Shown one piece after another: positions 1-8,954 of a stretch of 64,000 nt of DNA. Each line of letters opens with the position of its first letter. The stretch's first letter is position 1. The translations under genes and the position numbers were made by a program. The notes beneath the pieces were generated by a model. It searched no databases. It was not told where the DNA came from and saw nothing but the letters and a program-made list of their open reading frames with translations. The DNA is from Streptomyces globisporus (GTDB lineage: Bacteria > Actinomycetota > Actinomycetes > Streptomycetales > Streptomycetaceae). The DNA is taken from NCBI GenBank assembly GCA_014649555.1, contig BMTG01000010.1, positions 285,144 to 349,143 on the forward strand. The letters run 5' to 3'.

Positions 1-901
1 CGTCCTGGACATCGCCGAGCGGGTCCGCCGCACCAACCCGGACGCCTGGATCATCGACTTCACCAACCCGGTCGGCATCGTCACCCGCGCCCTCCTCCAG
101 GCCGGGCACAAGGCGGTCGGCCTGTGCAACGTGGCGATCGGCTTCCAGCGGAAGTTCGCCCGGTTGCTGGAGGTGGAGCCGGGCCAGGTGCATCTCGACC
201 ATGTCGGGCTCAACCATCTGAGCTGGGAGCTGGGGGTGCGCCTCGGCGGCCCGGACGGCGAGAACGTCCTGCCGAAGCTGCTCGCGGAGCACGGCGACGC
301 CATCGCGGACGACCTCCACATGCCACGCGAGCTGGTGGACCGGCTCGGCGTCGTCCCCTCCTACTACCTGCGCTACTTCTACGCCCACGACGAGGTGGTG
401 AGGGAGCTCGGCACCAAGCCCTCCCGGGCCGCCGAGGTCGCGGCGATGGAGAAGGAACTGCTCGCGATGTACGGCGACCCGGCGCTCGACGAGAAGCCCG
501 AGCTGCTCGCCAAGCGCGGCGGCGCGTTCTACTCCGAGGCGGCCGTGGACCTGGCGGCCTCACTGCTGGGCGACGGCGGCTCCCCCGTCCAGGTGGTCAA
601 CACGTACAACGACGGGACCCTGCCGTTCCTCCCGGACGACGCGGTGATCGAGGTGCAGGCCCGGGTCGGCCGCGACGGCGCCACACCGCTGGCCGTCCCG
701 GCGCTGGACCCGCTGTACGCCGGCCTCATCGCCAACGTCACGGCGTACGAGGACCTCGCCCTGGAAGCCGCGCTGCGCGGGGGCCGGGACCGGGTCTTCA
801 AGGCGTTGCTCGCCCACCCGCTGATCGGCCAGTTCGACTACGCCGAGGGCCTCACCGACCGGCTGATCGCCCACAACCGGGAGCACCTGGCGTGGGCGTG
901 A
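1..901 (+). CDS. GH4 6-phospho-glycosidase, 5' truncated by window edge
   Basis: The reading frame is open from base 2, so the true start lies left of the window. The visible 299 residues carry glycoside hydrolase family 4 hallmarks: DFTNPVGIVT (NAD-binding region), GLCNVAIGFQ with the metal-ligand Cys, HVGLNHLSWE with a metal-ligand His, GGAFYSEAA with the probable catalytic Tyr, and NTYNDGTLPFLPDDAV. GH4 enzymes use NAD+ and a divalent metal to cleave 6-phospho-beta- or alpha-glycosides by redox-assisted elimination; they are cytosolic. The sub-specificity cannot be read here. It overlaps the following sugar-kinase-like gene, so the pair is probably the distal end of a sugar-utilisation operon. 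Confidence 0.88.
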   Translation, partial: VLDIAERVRRTNPDAWIIDFTNPVGIVTRALLQAGHKAVGLCNVAIGFQRKFARLLEVEPGQVHLDHVGLNHLSWELGVRLGGPDGENVLPKLLAEHGDAIADDLHMPRELVDRLGVVPSYYLRYFYAHDEVVRELGTKPSRAAEVAAMEKELLAMYGDPALDEKPELLAKRGGAFYSEAAVDLAASLLGDGGSPVQVVNTYNDGTLPFLPDDAVIEVQARVGRDGATPLAVPALDPLYAGLIANVTAYEDLALEAALRGGRDRVFKALLAHPLIGQFDYAEGLTDRLIAHNREHLAWA

Positions 902-1866
902 GCGTGTCGGTCGTCGCCATCGACGCGGGCAACAGCAAGACCGATGTGGCACTGATCGGCGAGGACGGAACCGTGCTGGCCACGGCGCGCGGCGGCGGTT
1001 TCCAGCCGCCCGTGATCGGGGTGGAGGCGGCGGTCGACGTGCTGGCCGGGGTGCTGGAGCGGGCGGTCGCGGAGCTGCCCGCTCCGCCCGTCCTCTCCGG
1101 TCATGTCTCCGCTTGTCTGGCCAACGCCGACCTGCCGGTCGAAGAGGCCGAGTTGGCCGCAGCTCTGGAGTCGCGAGGGTGGGGCTCCTCGGTGGAGGTG
1201 CGCAACGACACCTTCGCGATCCTGCGCGCCGGGGTGGACGAGCCCCGGGGCGTCGCGGTGGTGTGCGGGGCAGGGATCAACTGCGTGGGTATGACCCCGG
1301 ACGGGCGGACCGCCCGCTTCCCCGCGATCGGGCGGATCTCCGGTGACTGGGGCGGCGGTTCGGGGCTTGCGGACGAGGCGCTGTGGTTCGCCGCGCGCGC
1401 CGAGGACGGACGGGGCGAGGCTTCGGAGCTGGCCCGCGCGCTGCCGCGCCATTTCGGGCTCGACTCGATGTACGGGCTGATCGAGGCGCTGCACCGGGGT
1501 GTTGTCCCGTCGGCACGGCGGCACGAGCTGACGCCGGTGCTGTTCGCCACGGCGGAGGCCGGGGACCCGGTGGCGGCCGCGCTGGTGAAGCGGCAGGCGC
1601 ACGAGGTGGTGGCGATGGCCGCGGTCGCCCTGGACCGCCTCGGTCTGCTGGAGGAGGAGGTTCCGGTGCTGCTGGGCGGCAGTGTGCTGGCCGCGCGGCA
1701 CCCGCAGCTCAACGACCGGATCGCCGCGCTGCTGGCGGCCCGCGCCCCGAAGGCCGAGGTGCGCGTCGTGTCCGAGCCGCCGGTACTGGGCGCGGCGCTG
1801 CTGGGCCTGGACCGGACGGGCGCGGGTCCGGAGGTCCACCGGAGGCTGCGCGCGCGGTACGCCTGA
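892..1866 (+). CDS. BadF/BadG-type sugar kinase, N-acetylglucosamine-kinase-like
   Basis: About 324 residues of the ASKHA ATPase fold. The N-terminal phosphate-1 motif reads AIDAGNSKTDVALIG, followed by a second-lobe motif VVCGAGINCVGM and ISGDWGGGSGLADEA, as in N-acetylglucosamine kinases and BadF-type ATPases. The C-terminal adenosine motif region is VPVLLGGSVL. Start: GTG at 892 sits 8 nt after GGGAG (879-883); GTG at 898, which overlaps the upstream TGA as GTGA, and GTG at 904 are alternatives. It is coupled to the GH4 gene, suggesting phosphorylation of an amino sugar or of a sugar released by that enzyme. The exact substrate is inference. Confidence 0.8.
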   Translation: MGVSVSVVAIDAGNSKTDVALIGEDGTVLATARGGGFQPPVIGVEAAVDVLAGVLERAVAELPAPPVLSGHVSACLANADLPVEEAELAAALESRGWGSSVEVRNDTFAILRAGVDEPRGVAVVCGAGINCVGMTPDGRTARFPAIGRISGDWGGGSGLADEALWFAARAEDGRGEASELARALPRHFGLDSMYGLIEALHRGVVPSARRHELTPVLFATAEAGDPVAAALVKRQAHEVVAMAAVALDRLGLLEEEVPVLLGGSVLAARHPQLNDRIAALLAARAPKAEVRVVSEPPVLGAALLGLDRTGAGPEVHRRLRARYA

Positions 1867-2177
1867 GGGTTCCGGTACACCGCTCGTCGGGGAAACGCCG
1901 CGGAAACGTCCCTCCACGCAGACCGCGTGGAGGGACGCCTCTCGTTCGCGCCTCGTTCGCTCCTCGTACGGGTGAACGACTGGCGTACGAGGGGCGCGAG
2001 GGAACCGATCGGGGTTCTGGAACGTGTACCTGATGGGAAGCCCGTTCGCTTATGGGGATGTATCCGGGCACGTTGTGCTGCTTGCCTTGATCGGCCGCGT
2101 CCGCCCTGATCGAATGCGGGGACTGATGACGGGGACAGGACGGGGACCCAACTGTCAGTGACCGAGGGGGAGGTCGA
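1867..2177. other. Intergenic region upstream of the GlnX-PknG operon
   Basis: A 311-bp non-coding stretch. It starts with the strong hairpin described separately and ends with the ribosome-binding purine tract GAGGGGGAGG (about 2164-2173) of the GTG at 2178. The promoter of the seven-gene operon should lie here, but I could not identify a convincing -35/-10 pair. Short ORFs in it lack codon bias and ribosome-binding sites. Confidence 0.5.
1907..1937 (+). terminator. Strong hairpin terminator after the sugar kinase gene
   Basis: A perfect 13-bp stem (1907-1919 pairing with 1925-1937) with a 5-nt loop, 40 bp after the TGA at 1866. There is no poly-T tail, which is usual for actinobacterial terminators. 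Confidence 0.7.
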
Positions 2178-3563
2178 GTGACACACCCGCCGAGCGGCGG
2201 CTCGCAGACGCTGCGTACGCCGGACCCGGTGTCCGGGACGGTCGGCGTGCCCGCACAGCGCACCACGTGGACCACGCAGGCGCAGCGCCTGCGTGCCGTG
2301 GCGACCACCGAGCCCGGCCGGCTCCAGATCATCGGGGCCGTCCTGGCCCTGCTGGTCGTCGCGTTCGGCGCGGTGACCACGCTGGAGATATCGCAGCGGG
2401 CCTCCTCGGCCGACGACGTGGTCAGCCGCAGCCAGCCGCTCAGCGCCGACGCGGCGGACATCTACCGCTTCCTGGCGGACGCGGACACCACGGCGGCCAG
2501 TGGGTTCCTCGCGGGGGCGCAGGAGCCCGAGGCGGTGCAGGAGCAGTATCGCAAGGACATCGAGGAGGCGGCCCGGCTGCTGGTGAAGGCGTCGGGGAGC
2601 ACCGACTCCGCCAGTGCGTCCAGCCGGGAGATAGCCACCCTCAACAAGCTGCTCCCGGTGTACACGGGCCTGATCGAGCGCGCCCGCGCCAACAACCGCC
2701 AGGGCCTGCCGCTGGGCGGCGCCTATCTCCGGTACGCCAACCAGAAGATGACCGGCGAGATGCTCCCCGCCGCCGAGCGGCTGTACGCGGCGGAGACGGG
2801 GCGGCTGGAGAGCGACTCGGCCGACGCCCGGCAGTGGCCGCTGTGGTCGATCGGCGCCGGGATCGTCGTGCTGGGCGCGCTGGGGTGGATGCAGCGGCGC
2901 ACCTACCGCCGGACGAACCGGGTGCTGAACCACGGGCTGCTGGCGGCGACGGCCGCCGCCTCGGTGGTGGTGCTCTGGCTGGCCGTGGGGCACACGGTGG
3001 CGCGCGCGGAGCTGCGGTCGGCGATGGTGCACGGGCAGGAGTCGCTGGATGTCCTCAACGACGCCCGGATCAACTCCCTGAAGGCACGTGCCAACGAGAA
3101 CCTCACCTTGGTGGCGCGGGGCGCGGTGCTGACGCCCGACGGCTCCGCCGACCAGTACGAGGCGGACTACGGCTCGGGGATGAAGGCGCTGAAGGCGCAG
3201 CTGGAGAAGGCCGAGCGGCTCGCGGACGACGACAGCGGGAGCGCGCCGGTGGCCACGGCGGCGGACGGCGTGGCGCAGTGGCAGGCGCGGCACCGGGAGG
3301 CCCGGGCCACGGACGACCGGGGCGACTACGACGGCGCGCTGGCGCAGATCATCGGGACGGAGAAATCCACCGGGCAGTCCTTCCAGCAGGTGGACGCCGC
3401 GCTGGAGAAGGCGCTCGCCCATGAGCAGGGCGAGTTCGCCTCGGCGGCGAAGGACGGGCGCGGGGCCCTGCGGGGCCTGCCGACCGGCGCCGCGGCCCTG
3501 GCGGTGCTGGGGGCCGTCGCCGTCATCGTCGGGGTCAACCGCAGGCTCTCGGAGTACCGGTGA
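2178..3563 (+). CDS. glnX: GlnX-like membrane sensor protein
   Basis: A 461-residue membrane protein with four predicted transmembrane segments near residues 51-69, 223-239, 253-271 and 437-455. Between TM1 and TM2, and between TM3 and TM4, lie two long helical, charged extracytoplasmic regions, like four-helix-bundle sensor domains. This topology, together with an adjacent glutamate-type binding protein and PknG, matches GlnX of the mycobacterial glnX-glnH-pknG locus, which relays amino-acid availability to PknG. There is no kinase, HAMP or other cytosolic output domain, so signalling presumably goes through neighbours. GTG 2178 is preceded by GAGGGGGAGG. The assignment rests on topology and synteny rather than motifs. 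Confidence 0.75.
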   Translation: MTHPPSGGSQTLRTPDPVSGTVGVPAQRTTWTTQAQRLRAVATTEPGRLQIIGAVLALLVVAFGAVTTLEISQRASSADDVVSRSQPLSADAADIYRFLADADTTAASGFLAGAQEPEAVQEQYRKDIEEAARLLVKASGSTDSASASSREIATLNKLLPVYTGLIERARANNRQGLPLGGAYLRYANQKMTGEMLPAAERLYAAETGRLESDSADARQWPLWSIGAGIVVLGALGWMQRRTYRRTNRVLNHGLLAATAAASVVVLWLAVGHTVARAELRSAMVHGQESLDVLNDARINSLKARANENLTLVARGAVLTPDGSADQYEADYGSGMKALKAQLEKAERLADDDSGSAPVATAADGVAQWQARHREARATDDRGDYDGALAQIIGTEKSTGQSFQQVDAALEKALAHEQGEFASAAKDGRGALRGLPTGAAALAVLGAVAVIVGVNRRLSEYR

Positions 3564-3574
3564 GAGGGGCAGCG

Positions 3575-4609
3575 ATGAGCAGGTCGAAGGACCGGCCCGG
3601 GCGCGGCGGCCTGCGCGGCTGGGGCGGGGTGACGGGGATGGCGGTGGCGTGCGCGGTCACCGCCGCGGTCACGCTGCTGCCGCTGGCCCACCACAACGGC
3701 GGATCGGCCGGGGCGGGCACCTCGGGCGGGGTGATGACGGCCGACCGGACCCGGGCCGAGGCGTGCACGGAGCCGGAGGCGAGCCTGCCCGCGTCCGGCT
3801 CCGACGGGCCGAACATCGACAGGATCAAGGAGCGCGGCAAGCTGATAGCGGGCGTCGACCAGAACAGCTTCCGCTGGGGCTACCGCAATCCGGAGAGCGG
3901 GGCTCTGGAGGGGTTCGACATCGATCTGGTGCGGGCCATCGCCGACGACCTCCTGGGCGACCCGGACGCGGTGATCTTCCGGGCCATCCCCACCAACCAG
4001 CGCATCGCCGCCCTGGAGAACGACCGGGTCGACGTCGTCGTGCGGACGATGACGATCAACTGCAAGCGGCTGGAGCAGGTCTCCTTCTCCACCGCCTACT
4101 TCCAGGCAGGACAGCAGGTGCTCGCCCCGAAGGAGTCGCCGATCACCGGCTACGACTCCTCGCTGAAGGGCAAGCGGGTCTGCTCGGCCGAGGGCTCGAC
4201 GGCGTACGAGGCGCTGGAGGAGAAGTCCTTCGGGGCGCTCTACAAGGACGACTTCGACGGCACAGAGCGCGACCCGGACCGGCTGACCGTGCCCAACCAG
4301 CTGGACTGCCTGGTGCGGCTCCAGCTCGGCGAGGTCGACGCGGTCGTCACGGACAACGCCCTGGCGGCCGGGCAGGCGGCGCAGGACCCGGCGGTGGAGC
4401 TCAAGGGGAAGGACCCGTTCACCACGGAGTACTACGGCGTCGCCACGAAGAAGGGCTCCGACGATCTGGTGGCCCGGGTCAACAAGGTCCTCGTCGACTA
4501 CCGGGCGGGCGGCAAGGACAGCGCCTGGATGCGGTCCTACGAGAAGTGGCTGGCGACCGGCCTGCCCGGGATCACCGCACCGCCCGCCCCCAAGTACCGC
4601 ACCGACTGA
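3575..4609 (+). CDS. glnH: GlnH-like amino-acid-binding protein
   Basis: A 344-residue periplasmic-binding-protein type 2 (SBP_bac_3) protein. After a cytosolic arginine-rich start there is one membrane segment at about residues 19-37, then the binding fold beginning IDRIKERGKLIAGVDQNSFR and continuing GFDIDLVRAIADDLLG, NQRIAALENDRVDVVVRTMT and LQLGEVDAVVTDNALAAG. I see no clear lipobox Cys, so it looks like a signal-anchored or secreted protein rather than the lipoprotein seen in mycobacteria. ATG 3575 is used because GAGAGGGG (about 3562-3569) precedes it; a GTG at 3560 overlaps the upstream stop. No transporter permease or ATPase is adjacent, which fits a sensing role over uptake. Confidence 0.82.
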   Translation: MSRSKDRPGRGGLRGWGGVTGMAVACAVTAAVTLLPLAHHNGGSAGAGTSGGVMTADRTRAEACTEPEASLPASGSDGPNIDRIKERGKLIAGVDQNSFRWGYRNPESGALEGFDIDLVRAIADDLLGDPDAVIFRAIPTNQRIAALENDRVDVVVRTMTINCKRLEQVSFSTAYFQAGQQVLAPKESPITGYDSSLKGKRVCSAEGSTAYEALEEKSFGALYKDDFDGTERDPDRLTVPNQLDCLVRLQLGEVDAVVTDNALAAGQAAQDPAVELKGKDPFTTEYYGVATKKGSDDLVARVNKVLVDYRAGGKDSAWMRSYEKWLATGLPGITAPPAPKYRTD

Positions 4610-4741
4610 CCCCGCGGCACCTGCGCCGCGGCACCGTGCACCACAGCAGCGAACCGACCGGAACGAGCGGGCCGGAGCAGACCGAAGCAGACCGATCCCG
4701 CCGGGCCCTCCGGCCCTGCGGGGAGAGCGGAGAGGTGATCG

Positions 4742-6094
4742 ATGGGCGTCGCGGGATCCTTCCCCAGCTTCGCGGGGAGGCCCCCCGGACCGGTCATGGA
4801 CCGGGAGGAGGCGGACCGTGCGCTGGCCCGGCTCGGGGCGGAGCACGAGGCCATCGAGACCTCGCTCCTCGCGCTCCAGGACCATGCCGGGCGCCGGCTC
4901 CTGGAGGGCGCCGAGCTGACCGGCGTCACCCGGGAGCGCTGGGCCTCGACCGAGCAGTCGATCACCCTCCTGTGGGGGTATTTCGACGCGTACGCGGGGG
5001 CGCTGTCCGAGGCCCGCGAGATCCGTGCGCGCCGCCGCCATCCGAACCGGGAGGACCTCTCCGCGCTGACCGAGCTGCTGCGCGGCGAGTCGGTCACCGT
5101 CGCCAATCCGGGTGCGGTGCCGCCGCCTTCGGCCGACGGTCCGGCCCGGCTCTCCGAGCGGTTCTCGCTCCAGGAGCTGGTCGCCCGGATGAACGAGCTG
5201 TACGCCAGGTCCCTGGACATGGTCGTCGCCTCCGACTCCGTCTGGTCGGCGCTGCCCGCCCGGATCGACCTGCTCGCGGCCGAGCTGCACCGGACGCGTT
5301 CGCTGGCGCACTCGGTGGGGGTGCGGCCCGGTGAGCACCCGGCCGGGGACGATCTGGCGGAGATCACCGAGGAGCTGACGACGCTGCGGGTACAGGTGAT
5401 CTCGGACCCGCTGGCGTTCTGGCTGCCGGGTCCCGGCAGCGCCGCGCCCGGCGGCGGCCGCCCCGACACCTCGCGCTACGACCGGGCCGCCCGCGCCCTG
5501 GAGGACGTACGGCGCGAGATCGAGGCGGTGCTCGCGGTCCGGCAGGACGCGGAGGCGCGCCTGGTGCGGCTGCGGGACGTGCTCTCACGGGCCGACCGCA
5601 CCCTGACGGAGGCGCGGGCGGCGCGCGGCGAGGTGCTGGCGAAGATCGCCGCATCCGAGGTGCCCGCGGTCAGCGGTCCGCCGACCGCTCTCCAGGAGCG
5701 TCTGGCGACCGCCTCCGACCACCGCCGGCACGCCCAGTGGCACCGGCTGTCGCCGCTGCTGGAGGCCTTGGAGCAGGAGGCCGAGGACGAACTGCTGCGT
5801 GCCCGTGAGTCGTTGACCTCGGTGACCGCGCCGCTGGCGGTCCGCGCCGAGCTGCGCGGCCGGCTCGACGCGTACAAGGCGAAGGTGGCCCGGCACGGCC
5901 TGGCGGAGGATCCGCTGCTGATCGAGCGGTACGACGCGGCGCGCCGCATGCTGTGGAGTGCGCCGTGCGATCTGCGGGTCGCCGAGCAGGCCGTCCTGCG
6001 TTACCAGCACGCGGTCGCGGAGTCGCTGCCGTCGCGCCGGCCCGACGGACCACAGGGTGGGCAAGGCGCGGGCGAACAGGGGGAATCACGATGA
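4742..6094 (+). CDS. Helical protein of unknown function in the PknG operon
   Basis: A 450-residue cytosolic protein with no domain I recognise. It is rich in Glu, Arg, Ala and Leu, with heptad-like stretches around residues 20-110, 240-330 and 340-430, so a largely alpha-helical or coiled-coil structure is likely. There is no signal peptide or membrane segment. ATG 4742 follows GGAGAGG (4729-4735); an internal in-frame ATG at 4796 has no such site. Its stop overlaps the PknG start as ATGA, so the two are translationally coupled. Its position between the membrane sensor genes and the kinase suggests an adaptor role, which is inference only. Confidence 0.7.
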   Translation: MGVAGSFPSFAGRPPGPVMDREEADRALARLGAEHEAIETSLLALQDHAGRRLLEGAELTGVTRERWASTEQSITLLWGYFDAYAGALSEAREIRARRRHPNREDLSALTELLRGESVTVANPGAVPPPSADGPARLSERFSLQELVARMNELYARSLDMVVASDSVWSALPARIDLLAAELHRTRSLAHSVGVRPGEHPAGDDLAEITEELTTLRVQVISDPLAFWLPGPGSAAPGGGRPDTSRYDRAARALEDVRREIEAVLAVRQDAEARLVRLRDVLSRADRTLTEARAARGEVLAKIAASEVPAVSGPPTALQERLATASDHRRHAQWHRLSPLLEALEQEAEDELLRARESLTSVTAPLAVRAELRGRLDAYKAKVARHGLAEDPLLIERYDAARRMLWSAPCDLRVAEQAVLRYQHAVAESLPSRRPDGPQGGQGAGEQGESR

Positions 6095-8952
6095 GTACGC
6101 AGTGCCAGCGCCCCGCGTGCGAGGGGACATACGAGGACATGGGCGGCGGTGAGCTGTACTGCGACACCTGCGGTCTGGCTCCGGTCGTCTCGCCGACGGG
6201 CATGGTCTCCTCGCCGCCGACCGGGATCGCCGGGGGCGGCCGGGCCAGCAGCCGGGACAGTTCCTCGCAGCGCTCCAGCTCCCGTGCCTCCGCCCGGTCC
6301 TCGTCCCGTTCGTCGACCTCGCGCCGCTCCGTCTCCGGCCGGCTGTCGCGTTCGCTGTCCGGGGCGTCGACCTCCCGTTCGGTCTCGGTGCGCTCCTCCG
6401 GCTCGACGTCGGCGGCCTCGGCCCGGGGGCGGCTCGGCGTCGGCCTGGTGGAGGTCCCGGACGTACCCCGGCCCGATCCGCGTACGGCGGTGATGGAGCG
6501 GGCGGAGGTGCCCGAGCGCAAGCGGTTCTGCTCCCGTTCGGACTGCGGGGCCCCGGTGGGCCGTTCGCGCGGTGAGCGGCCGGGCCGCACCGAGGGGTTC
6601 TGCACCAAGTGCGGCCACCCGTACTCCTTCGTGCCGAAGCTGACCGGCGGCGACATCGTGCACGGCCAGTACGAGGTCGTGGGCTGTCTGGCGCACGGCG
6701 GTCTCGGCTGGGTGTATCTCGCGGTGGACCGGGCCGTCTCCGACCGCTGGGTGGTCCTCAAGGGCCTGCTGGACACCGGGGACCAGGACGCGATGGCCGC
6801 CGCGATCTCCGAGCGCCGCTTCCTCGCCGAGATCGAGCACTCCAACATCGTGCGGATCTACAACTTCGTCGAGCACCTGGACCAGCGCACCGGCTCCCTC
6901 GACGGCTACATCGTCATGGAGTACGTCGGCGGCAAGGCCCTCAAGGAGATCGCCAACGAGCGCCGCACCCCGGCCGGGAAGCGTGACCCGCTGCCGGTGG
7001 AGCAGGCCTGCGCGTACGGGATCGAGGCCCTGGAGGCGCTCGGTCATCTGCACAGCCGCAATCTGCTCTACTGCGACTTCAAGGTCGACAACGCGATCCA
7101 GACCGAGGACCAGCTCAAGCTGATCGACATGGGCGCGGTGCGCCGGATGGACGACGAGGAGTCCGCGATCTACGGCACCGTCGGCTACCAGGCCCCCGAG
7201 GTGGCGGAGCTGGGCCCGTCGGTCGCCTCCGACCTGTACACGGTGGCCCGGACGCTGGCGGTCCTCACGTTCGACTTCCAGGGGTACACGAACGTCTTCG
7301 TGGACTCGCTGCCGGACCCGGACACCATCGAGGTGTTCCGCACCTACGAGTCGTTCTACCGGCTGCTGGTGCGGGCCACCGACCCGGACCCGGCCCGGCG
7401 GTTCGGCTCGGCCGCGGAGATGGCCGAGCAGCTGACGGGGGTGCTGCGGGAGGTCGTGGCCCTGCAGACCGGCCGGCCGCGCCCGGCCCTGTCGACGCTG
7501 TTCGGCGCGGAACTGCGCGTGGTCGACACGGAGTTGTTCGCCCCGCAGACGGACGACGTCTCGCAGCTGGGCGGCCGGGACACCGGCTCCGGGCGGGTCG
7601 GGCCGCTGGGCCGCCGCAAGGGCCGCGGTGGCCGGCCGGCCGGCATTCCCGCGCAGGGCGGCGGCGCGGGGCGGGTCCACGGCGGTGCGGCTCCGGTCGC
7701 GCCGGGGGCCGTGACGTCCGCGGTGGCCGGGGCGCTGCCGGTGGGCACGCAGCCGTCCGGCCCGGCGGGGGGTCACGCGGTGGGCGCCGCTCCCCTGGCC
7801 GTGCCGCCGACCCATGTCCGGGGCTCCGCGCCGGGCGGCGCGGACCCGCTCCCGTACGTTCCCCCGGCGCACGCGCCTGTTCCGGCGCCCCGGGCGCCCG
7901 ACCAGGCCCCGGGCGCCGGACCGTACGCCACCGGTCCCTCGGCCGGACCGTACGTCCAGACCGCCCCGGCCGGACCGTACGGCCCCGGCGGCGGTGTCCG
8001 GCTCGCCCCGTTCGACGCCCCGGCCACCGCGTTGGCGCTGCCGGTCCCCCGGGTCGACGCGATGGACCCGAACGCCGGTTTCCTCGCGGGACTGATGGCC
8101 TCCGCCCCGGCCGAGCTGATCACCGCCCTGCACACGGTCCCCGTCCCCTCGCTGGAGACCCGGCTGCGGGAGCTGCGGGCCCGGCTGGAGATGCGGGAGC
8201 CGGATGCGGCCGCGCGTGCGCTGACCACCCTGGAGGGTGAACACGCGGACGACTGGCGGGTCGTCTGGTATCGGGGGGTCACCTCGCTGGTGACCGGAGA
8301 CCACGAGACGGCGGCGCTCTCCTTCGACGCGGTCTATGACGCGTTCCCCGGCGAGATGGCGCCCAAGCTGGCGCTCGGGATCTGTGCGGAGGTGCTGGGC
8401 CAGCTGGACAACGCCGCCGAGTACTACCGGCTGGTGTGGGCGACCGATCCCGGGTTCGTCAGCGCCGCGTTCGGCCTGGCCCGGGTGCAGATCGCCGCCG
8501 GGGAGCGGGGTGCGGCGGTGAGCACTCTGGAGTCGGTGCCGGAGGCCTCGATCCACTACACGGCGGCACGGGTCGCCACCGTCCGGGCGCGGCTGCGCGA
8601 GCGCTCGCACCGGGAACCGCTGCTGACGGATCTGTCGGCCGCCGGGGTCCAGGTGACCGCCCTGGACGCCTTCGGTCTGGACCCGGTGCGGCACGAGCAG
8701 TTGTCGACGGAGGTACTGGGCAAGGCGCTCGACTGGGTACTCTCCGGTAGTCCCGGTGTCCCGGGGCCGGGTAGTCCGGACGCCGGTCCGCCGGATGCAC
8801 GGAAGCTGCTCGGCACCGAACTGACCGAGCGGGGGCTGCGGTTCGGGCTGGAGCGCTCGTACCGGATGCTCGCCCGGCTCGCTCAGCGGGGCGACGAGAG
8901 GATCGAACTGGTGGAGCGGGCCAACCGTTTCCGCCCCCGGACGTGGGTGTGA
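6091..8952 (+). CDS. pknG: PknG-type serine/threonine protein kinase
   Basis: A 953-residue soluble kinase, longer than mycobacterial PknG (about 750). Domains in order: N-terminal zinc ribbon (CQRPAC...CDTC, residues about 5-27); serine/arginine-rich segment (about 45-135); rubredoxin-like CSRSDC...CTKC (about 150-175); kinase domain (about 190-450); Gly/Pro/Ala-rich linker (about 490-650); TPR-like helical C-terminus (about 660-950). Lys224 is in VVLKGL. The catalytic loop is YCDFKVDN with Asp329, and the metal motif is DMG with Asp346, so it is a non-RD kinase as PknG is. PknG kinases act on FHA-domain regulators and control nitrogen and carbon metabolism. The start overlaps the upstream stop as ATGA. 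Confidence 0.93.
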   Translation: MSTQCQRPACEGTYEDMGGGELYCDTCGLAPVVSPTGMVSSPPTGIAGGGRASSRDSSSQRSSSRASARSSSRSSTSRRSVSGRLSRSLSGASTSRSVSVRSSGSTSAASARGRLGVGLVEVPDVPRPDPRTAVMERAEVPERKRFCSRSDCGAPVGRSRGERPGRTEGFCTKCGHPYSFVPKLTGGDIVHGQYEVVGCLAHGGLGWVYLAVDRAVSDRWVVLKGLLDTGDQDAMAAAISERRFLAEIEHSNIVRIYNFVEHLDQRTGSLDGYIVMEYVGGKALKEIANERRTPAGKRDPLPVEQACAYGIEALEALGHLHSRNLLYCDFKVDNAIQTEDQLKLIDMGAVRRMDDEESAIYGTVGYQAPEVAELGPSVASDLYTVARTLAVLTFDFQGYTNVFVDSLPDPDTIEVFRTYESFYRLLVRATDPDPARRFGSAAEMAEQLTGVLREVVALQTGRPRPALSTLFGAELRVVDTELFAPQTDDVSQLGGRDTGSGRVGPLGRRKGRGGRPAGIPAQGGGAGRVHGGAAPVAPGAVTSAVAGALPVGTQPSGPAGGHAVGAAPLAVPPTHVRGSAPGGADPLPYVPPAHAPVPAPRAPDQAPGAGPYATGPSAGPYVQTAPAGPYGPGGGVRLAPFDAPATALALPVPRVDAMDPNAGFLAGLMASAPAELITALHTVPVPSLETRLRELRARLEMREPDAAARALTTLEGEHADDWRVVWYRGVTSLVTGDHETAALSFDAVYDAFPGEMAPKLALGICAEVLGQLDNAAEYYRLVWATDPGFVSAAFGLARVQIAAGERGAAVSTLESVPEASIHYTAARVATVRARLRERSHREPLLTDLSAAGVQVTALDAFGLDPVRHEQLSTEVLGKALDWVLSGSPGVPGPGSPDAGPPDARKLLGTELTERGLRFGLERSYRMLARLAQRGDERIELVERANRFRPRTWV

Positions 8953-8954
8953 AG

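Noticed and set aside
124-897. N-terminal extension of the sugar kinase in frame 1
   Set aside because: It overlaps the GH4 gene in another frame and is shadow sequence; the kinase fold starts at SVVAIDAGNSK.
1101-3422. A 773-residue minus-strand frame over the kinase and GlnX genes
   Set aside because: It spans a real intergenic gap, has no start signal, and is Arg/Pro-rich shadow of real genes.
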